From positions 1 through 34,623 of IMG/VR virus record IMGVR_UViG_3300043464_000171: a stretch of 34,623 bases of DNA. One strand, given 5' to 3'. The notes under the pieces were generated by a model. That model had not been told where the DNA came from. It saw nothing but the letters and a program-made list of their open reading frames with translations, and did no database searches. Source of the DNA: a virus. Position 1 is the first letter of the stretch. Each line of letters starts with the position of its first letter. Positions 29,757 to 34,623 of this stretch are shown here, piece by piece. A program made the position numbers and the translations under genes.

Positions 29757-30747
29757 TCAACAAGGATTTGCACCAGTTACATTGGACGAGGCCATGCGTT
29801 TTAGTGACATGTTGGCCAAGTCAAGCATGGTGCCCAAGGCCTACCAGGGCAAGCCAGAGGATGTACTTGTGGCCGTACAGTGGGGCAAAGAGTTGGGTCT
29901 TGCGCCACTCCAGGCATTGCAAAACATTGCGTGCATCAACGGCAAGCCGAGCGTGTACGGCGATGCTGCCATGGCATTGGTGCAGAACTCACCAGTGTGC
30001 GAGGGTATTGAAGAGCGTATTGATGGAGAGGGTACGCCAAATCCTGTGGCCGTATGTGTTGCCAGACGCAAAGGCAGACAGCCAGTGACTGCGACATTTT
30101 CTGTAGAGGATGCCAAGCGAGCTGGTCTGTGGGGTAAGCAAGGGCCATGGCAAGCGTACCCAAAGCGCATGCTGCAAATGCGCGCCAGAGGGTTTGCCTT
30201 GCGTGATGCGTTTCCAGATGTGCTGAAAGGACTTATCACCGCAGAAGAGGCGGCAGACTATCCTAGCGATGTATCTACAAAGGCTATACATCGCAATCCA
30301 TTGGATGCTCTGGCCGCGCCCAAGCCAGCTCCAATCGTTGTGCCAGAGATCACCTCTGAGCCAGCCATAATCCATGCGATTATGGAACACGATCAAGAGA
30401 TGGATGATATTAATAAGCAGTTGCAAGATGCTACCGAACCAGATGTGGTGGTTGATGTCATACCTGAAGAGCAAAAGCCAATATCGTCAGAGAGCTGGAC
30501 TCTGTTTGTGCCAGGCAAAGATAAGCAAACCTTTAATAATTATGAGGAATGGTCAGAGGCATATGAGTCATTGGCAGACAAAGTGGCCAAAGCAAAACTA
30601 AGTGCCAAAGACAAAACACAAAAGCTCAAAGCGTTACGCGATGACAACATGATTACTTTGGAGCGTATTGGAGCGCTAGAGAGGGTGCATCACACAGCTG
30701 CACACAGCAAAAGACTTTCATCATTGACTGAAAAGGAGGCAGCATGA
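29737..30747 (+). CDS. recT: RecT-family single-strand annealing protein
   Basis: This protein has 336 residues. The first ~180 show the pattern of this branch of the RecT family: AYQGKPEDVLVAVQWGKELG, LAPLQALQNIACINGKPSVY, GDAAMALV and WQAYPKRMLQMRARGFALRD, the last being the conserved region seen in many phage RecT proteins. The C-terminal part is charged and linker-like (PEEQKPISSES, LSAKDKTQKLKALRDD). It anneals ssDNA produced by the YqaJ exonuclease, allowing recombination, concatemer formation and exchange between repeats such as those in the tail genes. Confidence 0.88.
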   Translation: MNLTNTNQQGFAPVTLDEAMRFSDMLAKSSMVPKAYQGKPEDVLVAVQWGKELGLAPLQALQNIACINGKPSVYGDAAMALVQNSPVCEGIEERIDGEGTPNPVAVCVARRKGRQPVTATFSVEDAKRAGLWGKQGPWQAYPKRMLQMRARGFALRDAFPDVLKGLITAEEAADYPSDVSTKAIHRNPLDALAAPKPAPIVVPEITSEPAIIHAIMEHDQEMDDINKQLQDATEPDVVVDVIPEEQKPISSESWTLFVPGKDKQTFNNYEEWSEAYESLADKVAKAKLSAKDKTQKLKALRDDNMITLERIGALERVHHTAAHSKRLSSLTEKEAA

Positions 30748-30962
30748 TCGAGCCGATTCCATTTGCTGGCATTGTTAAGGTGCCAACTGAAAGACAAACT
30801 CAGGTTGCAGAGTACATCATTAAATTTAACCAAGAGAATGGTAGAGGGCCAAGCACCAGAGAGGTGGCCAAACATCTTGGCTGCTCTCAGAATAATGCCT
30901 GGCGTTTAATGCGAGCTGTACTTAAGAAAGGTACAGAGCCATCTCATCCTTGCGCCTCTTAA
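30744..30962 (+). CDS. LexA-like winged-helix regulator, DNA-binding domain only
   Basis: At 72 residues it contains TERQTQVAEYIIKFNQENGR, GPSTREVAKHLGCSQNNAWR, LMRAVLKKG, the LexA N-terminal wHTH arrangement (T-x-R-Q-x-x-V-x-x-x-I...GxxPTxxEIAxxLG). There is no peptidase domain, so it is not a self-cleaving repressor. It overlaps the RecT stop (ATGA), and its 3' end overlaps the convergent lysozyme gene by 41 bases. It may regulate early or lysis transcription. Confidence 0.75.
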   Translation: MIEPIPFAGIVKVPTERQTQVAEYIIKFNQENGRGPSTREVAKHLGCSQNNAWRLMRAVLKKGTEPSHPCAS

Positions 30963-31398
30963 CAAGGCCAGGCAGCTCTTTACCACCAGCTTTAGTCCAC
31001 ATCAGGAAAGACTCAGCCGCGGCATCGTATTCGCCGCGGTTGTGTTTCATTCTGATTGTGGATCGCTGAAGATTACCTAGCCCAACATTGAACGCAAAGC
31101 TGACGAGTGCGCCAAAGCGACCAGGACTAAGGCCATCAGGACATAGTCTGCGTACACCGCTTTCAAACCTTGCCAAATCCTGAGCAAGAATTTCATCCAC
31201 TTCCCCCATCGTTAATGTTCGATTCCAGCCGTCTGGGATTGGCAACGCTTTGCGCTCTGCCAGTGGTACCTTGGCGTGGTTTGGATCAATTACATGACCA
31301 ACACCAACAGTCCACAAAAGAGCTGGACATTGGTATGGCTTTTGTCTCACACCCTCATGGTGTTTGATCATCTCAATAACGCGGTGATCCAGACTCAT
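30922..31398 (-). CDS. endolysin, GH24 phage lysozyme
   Basis: This 158-residue protein has the catalytic triad in the Glu-8-Cys-5-Thr form: Glu15 (HHEGVRQ), Cys24 and Thr30 (LLWTVGVGH), the variant known from endolysins of phages such as P21. ALVSFAFNVGLGNL further on matches the family. It cleaves the glycan strands of peptidoglycan at lysis. No signal-anchor is visible, so it should need the holin. The start overlaps the holin-like gene by 4 bases (ATGA). It is the last gene of the late transcript. Confidence 0.92.
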   Translation of the reverse strand: MSLDHRVIEMIKHHEGVRQKPYQCPALLWTVGVGHVIDPNHAKVPLAERKALPIPDGWNRTLTMGEVDEILAQDLARFESGVRRLCPDGLSPGRFGALVSFAFNVGLGNLQRSTIRMKHNRGEYDAAAESFLMWTKAGGKELPGLVKRRKDEMALYLS

Positions 31399-31880
31399 TT
31401 TTTAGCAAATGCTTGGGTACCAAACCAGAACGCAATAATTGAGGCAAGGATCTGCATCTCGTCTGCATCAAAAATCATTGTGACCGACTCAGCAAACGCA
31501 GCGCCAGTTGACCAAGCCCACCAGATCGATGCGATGTCAACCACAATAAGCAATAATACAAATAAATAAGTAACCATTGGACGCACCGATGCGCGTAAGT
31601 TAATTACCCATTGGCTCGCGCCCTGTCCGATTGCTATGTCATGAGCATACAAAGCCTCACGCTCTTGCACCGCAGTTGTCATGGCAATTTGATCTGTTCT
31701 GATTTCTTCAATCCTGGCTTGTGCAGCATACCCACGCTCTAGCATTTGCAGCTCACGCTCAGTCTGCATACGAGCAAGCTCAAGCTCATGTGATTTGTCT
31801 GATTTATCTTGGAAAAAATCTAGGAGCTTTGGTAGGCCACCCATTAAAAACGACAACGCGGTTGAAATTAAGGTCAACAT
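31395..31880 (-). CDS. holin-like protein (GTA-type three-span family)
   Basis: At 161 residues it starts with a hydrophobic helix (LTLISTALSFLMGGLPKLLDF). A charged coiled-coil stretch follows (HELELARMQTERELQMLERG), then two membrane spans (VRPMVTYLFVLLLIVVDIAS and MQILASIIAFWFGTQAFAKK). This order fits the three-transmembrane holin family found in gene transfer agents and podophages. Coupled to the lysozyme, it would control release of the endolysin. Confidence 0.82.
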   Translation of the reverse strand: MLTLISTALSFLMGGLPKLLDFFQDKSDKSHELELARMQTERELQMLERGYAAQARIEEIRTDQIAMTTAVQEREALYAHDIAIGQGASQWVINLRASVRPMVTYLFVLLLIVVDIASIWWAWSTGAAFAESVTMIFDADEMQILASIIAFWFGTQAFAKK

Positions 31881-32326
31881 TATTTACTCCCCCATACAAT
31901 AAAATAAGCAATCCATGCGGCAACTGCAAAGCACCAGAACTGAGCCCACTTTGCCTTGGCCAGATCAGAATCAAACTGTTTCTTAAATTCTTTCTCTTGT
32001 TTTTCTAGCCTGGCTTTTAACTCTTCAACTTCAGCCCAACGCTTGCCATATTTCTTTAAAAACTCTGCTCTTAATCTTGCTTCTTCTCTGCGTACAGACT
32101 CTTCATGTTCCCATTGAATCAACACACGCTTTAAAAATAATTCCTTGCGTACCTCATTCTCGCGCAACTCTCTGCGTCTATCGATGTTACGCTGTACTGC
32201 TAAATCAGATGCCTCTTTCTGGGTGTCAGCAATGCTTTTAGAAAGCTCTTTGCTTACCTCTCTGCTGGCATTTAAAGAGCTGCTAACACCCTTTGCGCCC
32301 TCTAGGAATCCGAACTGATCTGACAC
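31880..32326 (-). CDS. coiled-coil protein with C-terminal membrane span (spanin- or lysis-associated)
   Basis: This 148-residue protein is strongly charged and helical over residues 15-120 (KELSKSIADTQKEASDLAVQ, RREEARLRAEFLKKYGKRWA, EELKARLEKQEKEFKKQ). It ends in one membrane helix (FWCFAVAAWIAYFIVWGSK), a tail-anchored layout. It is coupled to the holin gene by TAATG. Spanin-like function is conceivable, but a classic Rz has its membrane helix at the N-terminus, so the role is open. Confidence 0.65.
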   Translation of the reverse strand: MSDQFGFLEGAKGVSSSLNASREVSKELSKSIADTQKEASDLAVQRNIDRRRELRENEVRKELFLKRVLIQWEHEESVRREEARLRAEFLKKYGKRWAEVEELKARLEKQEKEFKKQFDSDLAKAKWAQFWCFAVAAWIAYFIVWGSK

Positions 32327-32327
32327 A

Positions 32328-32513
32328 TTAGGAGCCGATCTTAATGTGACCCATGCCAGCCAAGAATGTAACTAGGCCGACTGCTCCTACTCCAACAATC
32401 CAAAAGAATTTAGTGACAACAGACTTACCGATATTGGTATATACCTTTTCAATGACACGCTCGGTCACCTTCTCAACAATCTCTTCAATCTCTTTTTCGG
32501 TAAGCTGTGTCAT
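32328..32513 (-). CDS. 61-residue membrane protein of the lysis region
   Basis: From ATG 32513 (a GTG at 32522 is an alternative) the sequence is MTQLTEKEIEEIVEKVTERV, an acidic amphipathic helix. The segment FFWIVGVGAVGLVTFLAGM is a single membrane span with Gly spacing, and the end is HIKIGS. Similar small proteins occur beside holins in podophages. It may modulate lysis or be a pinholin-like protein; neither is proven. Confidence 0.65.
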   Translation of the reverse strand: MTQLTEKEIEEIVEKVTERVIEKVYTNIGKSVVTKFFWIVGVGAVGLVTFLAGMGHIKIGS

Positions 32514-32518
32514 GGCAA

Positions 32519-32668
32519 TCACGCTTTCTTTCGTACGGTTTTGCGTACTACTTTCTTGGCAGCTTTGCGAGCTGGCTTATTAACAACTGGTTTCTCAATT
32601 GGAAACTCAAGAGTTGCCCTTGGTATAAAACCAAATCGGTCTAGGATCCATGTAAAGATAAAGTTCAT
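32519..32668 (-). CDS. 49-residue basic protein
   Basis: The frame from ATG 32668 reads MNFIFTWILDRFGFIPRATL, EFPIEKPVVNKPARKAAKKV, VRKTVRKKA, stop at 32519. A short hydrophobic N-terminus is followed by a Lys/Arg/Ala-rich tail of the kind that binds nucleic acid or acidic lipids. It lies directly between the fibre-associated gene (start of that gene's stop at 32669) and the membrane protein at 32328-32513. The function is unknown. Confidence 0.6.
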   Translation of the reverse strand: MNFIFTWILDRFGFIPRATLEFPIEKPVVNKPARKAAKKVVRKTVRKKA

Positions 32669-33223
32669 TTATGCCTCATTAGGAAATGATAAATCTAACG
32701 CAATTAATTGCTCTACAGCTGTAACAGCAGAGATAGCTGCCTCCAACTCGGTAGTTTTGGCTACTACACTTGCACGATATGTAGCAACATTACTAGGAAT
32801 ATTTATATCACGCTCCACTTTGCGGATCACCATCCAGTCTGTGTTTGACAACATTAAGCCAGCAGTATGCTTGACCTGGGCGATAAACTGAGACTTGAGT
32901 CCTTTGGTAACTAGGCGCTCAGTCGAGTCCACCATGACTGGGTTGCCCTCTGCATCCGTAGATAGGACTTGCACATATAGAGGATTGCCGTCTTTATCTA
33001 ACTCCTCTCTGTCCTCCAGGGCTTTCGGATTATTGATGTTCCCATCCCAATAGAATCTGTCGTCAGCTCTGACTGGATCAGGCACCTCAGTAATTCCAAG
33101 ACGCTCCTTGTCCTCGGCAGTTGCCAGGCGTAGCCAGTTGGCTGGATATTGGATGGCCTCATCTCCCTCGCCAACAGTGAATGGCGTATCGAGTGGCAGT
33201 GGTTTGTTGTCAAGTAAAAACAT
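32669..33223 (-). CDS. fibre-associated/tail assembly-like protein
   Basis: This 184-residue protein has the N-terminal LDNKPLPLDTPFTVGEGDEA, IQYPANWLRLATAEDKERLG, ITEVP, typical of small proteins (DUF4376-like) encoded next to tail fibres, where some act as fibre assembly chaperones. The C-terminal half contains VKHTAGLMLSNTDWMVIRKV followed by a helix, a pattern I recognise from many phage fibre-adjacent genes. It follows the adhesin gene by 2 bases. The function is inferred from context. Confidence 0.72.
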   Translation of the reverse strand: MFLLDNKPLPLDTPFTVGEGDEAIQYPANWLRLATAEDKERLGITEVPDPVRADDRFYWDGNINNPKALEDREELDKDGNPLYVQVLSTDAEGNPVMVDSTERLVTKGLKSQFIAQVKHTAGLMLSNTDWMVIRKVERDINIPSNVATYRASVVAKTTELEAAISAVTAVEQLIALDLSFPNEA

Positions 33224-33225
33224 AA

Positions 33226-34623
33226 TTACCTCGCTAGTGAATACTTAAATGGTGATTCGGCAAATGCGGCATAGATGTATGTGCCAGAACTAAGATTTGC
33301 TACTGTTGAACTTCGTATTTTGAAACCGTTGGATAAAATATCAAATAATCTAGATGTATCTTCTGCATCTGATAAATCTGTATATAAACCTTTTATTGCC
33401 AAATTGTATGTATCTCTAACAGTATCTAAGATATTCCATGAACCCGTTGAATCTGACCGTTTGATAAGCAAATACCTAGGTCTAAACCCAGTGAACACAA
33501 ACGGCCCATCCGTAGAGCCGTTGCCTGTGTATGAGCCAAAGCGAGAATAGCCAGCTACCTCGGCAAAGCAGTAGGCTACATAATTTGTGCTTGCATATAA
33601 ATTTGTTCCAACAGTAAACAATGTGCTGGTTGGGCTTGTATTATTCCAAAATGCAGAGCTTGTTACTGTTGCAGATGTTGAATTTAAATACAAAGCACCA
33701 GTGTTACCAATAGAACTGTGGTATGTATTCCAGTTAATAGCTCCTGATGGTGCTGTTCTATTTTTAACGATAATCATGGATGGAGTTACACCAAGACCAT
33801 GACCTACTGTTCCTGTTGAGTATCCACCAGGTGTTGAGAATGTTGCAATACTAAATCCAGCGCTTGTATTAGCACTTACTGTGGAGGTGATAGAGCCTGA
33901 TGTGTTGGATGATGTAGAGTTACCAGCTCTCCAATTCCAAGCGACATGGGTTGTATTTAATTCATTAAACCAAGAGTTGTCGGTTGTGCCAGCAACAGTT
34001 GTAAATCCATCGCTGTTAAATGCAGAGATATATCCGCTTACTGGATTTGTAGTTTCTGCATCCGTAGTATTTGATTGCAGTCTTTTACCAGTTCCTCTGT
34101 TTGCATCATATAGTTGATGTGAGTATGCTTGGTTTCGAGCTTTTGTCCAAACAAAATCAGGTTGAAATCCAAGCCCAGTAAATGTTCTGCCACTAGATGT
34201 AGATGTGCCAGTCCAAGTCAGAATGTCAAAATACTTATTCGCCTGTGTTGTCGCAGTAGCACCAATCGTAGGAGTAGGTAAGTTAAATGTGTTTAGTGCG
34301 ACAAATCCTGTTGGGGGTGTGTAGGTGAATCCACTACCAGCACCAAAGTTTGCATTAATAGTTCCTGTTGTTGCTCCGCTTGTTTGTGAAAATACTGGCA
34401 AATAAACACCAGTTAATCCAGTTGATGCAGTTCCTTGACTTACATTGTTTTTATAGAATGTAATTGTGCCGCCATCCATATCCAAAGCTACACCAATAAC
34501 ATCATTAGTTGTATAGCTTGAACCATAAGAACTAGCAGAACCATTAATGTGTTTATTGCCGTCTGATTGGTAAATTACATAAGTTCCTGAGTTCCAATTT
34601 ACTGGATTAAATCTTGATGAATC
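33226..34623 (-). CDS. SPRY-containing tail adhesin, 5' end cut by right edge
   Basis: The open minus frame runs from the edge (GAT at 34623) to the stop at 33226, 465 codons with no start seen; a TTG at 34485 is in-frame but not convincing. The first ~90 codons form a SPRY/B30.2-like part (YVIYQSDGNK, SYTTNDVIGVALDMDGGTIT, FYKNNVSQG). The shared module with GFQPDFVWTKARN follows, then THVAWNWRAG and repeated beta segments (GLGVTPSMIIVKNRT, GFRPRYLLIKRSD), ending in FAESPFKYSLAR. It is a likely receptor-binding protein and a paralogue of the gene at 1-1615. Confidence 0.85.
   Translation of the reverse strand, partial: DSSRFNPVNWNSGTYVIYQSDGNKHINGSASSYGSSYTTNDVIGVALDMDGGTITFYKNNVSQGTASTGLTGVYLPVFSQTSGATTGTINANFGAGSGFTYTPPTGFVALNTFNLPTPTIGATATTQANKYFDILTWTGTSTSSGRTFTGLGFQPDFVWTKARNQAYSHQLYDANRGTGKRLQSNTTDAETTNPVSGYISAFNSDGFTTVAGTTDNSWFNELNTTHVAWNWRAGNSTSSNTSGSITSTVSANTSAGFSIATFSTPGGYSTGTVGHGLGVTPSMIIVKNRTAPSGAINWNTYHSSIGNTGALYLNSTSATVTSSAFWNNTSPTSTLFTVGTNLYASTNYVAYCFAEVAGYSRFGSYTGNGSTDGPFVFTGFRPRYLLIKRSDSTGSWNILDTVRDTYNLAIKGLYTDLSDAEDTSRLFDILSNGFKIRSSTVANLSSGTYIYAAFAESPFKYSLAR
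33954..34329. repeat. near-identical direct repeat, copy 2
   Basis: This is the partner of 1-376, in the same orientation and reading frame, inside the second adhesin gene. The substitutions are mostly synonymous in the left part. In the full genome the two copies probably lie within one or two kilobases of each other, across the missing segment. Confidence 0.95.

Noticed and set aside
30916-30936. CTGTAC-N9-GTACAG hairpin at the convergent ends of the LexA-like and lysozyme genes
   Set aside because: The stem is only 6 bp, lies in coding sequence, and has no T-run on either strand, so a terminator cannot be supported.
1-34623. A complete circular genome closed at the window ends
   Set aside because: Joining 34623 to 1 introduces a stop within a few codons of the left gene and no start for the right one. 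The ends look like a break at a repeat instead.
33226-34623. Diversity-generating retroelement acting on the duplicated adhesin module
   Set aside because: BPP-1-like phages prompted the check, but no reverse transcriptase gene is present, and the differences between the copies are not concentrated at adenines of one copy. A plain duplication explains them.
1-34623. tRNA genes, CRISPR arrays and insertion sequences
   Set aside because: I saw no cloverleaf with a TTC-loop motif, no regular spacer-repeat array, and no transposase; the serine recombinase lacks flanking terminal repeats.

Overview
The window is most of the genome of an uncultured podovirus-type tailed phage (short tail, T7-like virion). 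The portal, scaffold, coat, tail tubular A and B, ejection proteins and fibre follow a T7-type order. There is no phage RNA polymerase, DNA polymerase, primase or helicase. The early region instead has a winged-helix initiator-like protein, a YqaJ-type exonuclease with a RecT-type annealing protein, and a small serine recombinase, so replication probably uses host machinery. Moderately AT-rich composition, consensus AGGAG ribosome sites, DnaA boxes of the E. coli type and a gene content reminiscent of Bordetella BPP-1-like podophages suggest a proteobacterial host, perhaps a freshwater betaproteobacterium. That host call is inference only.

Layout. Positions 21823 down to 1 (minus strand) carry the late operon: large terminase, small virion or hypothetical genes, portal, cupin protein, Bbp19-like protein, scaffold, [terminator plus promoter], major capsid, small head protein, [terminator], tail tubular A, tail tubular B, three ejection-type proteins of which one has a polyvalent-protein-like domain, a T7-type tail fibre with a long Ser/Ala shaft, and a LamG-containing adhesin that runs off the left edge. 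Positions 34623 down to 30922 (minus strand) look like the continuation of the same operon: a second adhesin (SPRY plus a shared C-terminal module) that runs off the right edge, a fibre-associated protein, small membrane proteins, a holin-like protein, a coiled-coil protein and a GH24 lysozyme. The two edge genes share a nearly identical stretch (1-376 and 33954-34329), so the sequence probably comes from a circular or circularly permuted genome that broke at a repeat. Simple end-to-end closure does not keep either reading frame open, so a piece is missing between the ends.

Positions 21905-23364 (plus) hold a metallophosphoesterase and a SprT-like protease, divergent from terL. Positions 27144 down to 23436 (minus) form an early operon: ribbon-helix-helix regulator, PD-(D/E)XK nuclease, tiny membrane proteins, a sigma-region-4-like HTH protein, the initiator-like protein, a possible SSB-like protein and a probable small terminase. 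Positions 27321-30962 (plus) carry the serine recombinase, small proteins, a winged-helix protein, YqaJ, RecT and a LexA-like HTH protein. They converge on the lysis genes.

The most notable signal is a candidate replication origin inside the initiator gene (about 25262-25470). Three perfect DnaA boxes (TTATCCACA) lie within 42 bp, next to GTTGAC/GTCAAC elements on a 12-bp period and a strongly AT-rich stretch. This is the same arrangement as lambda ori inside gene O. Just downstream lie a 30-bp-period direct repeat flanking a palindrome, and a G-quadruplex motif. With the resolvase-like recombinase and the RHH regulator, this makes a phage-plasmid lifestyle a testable idea.
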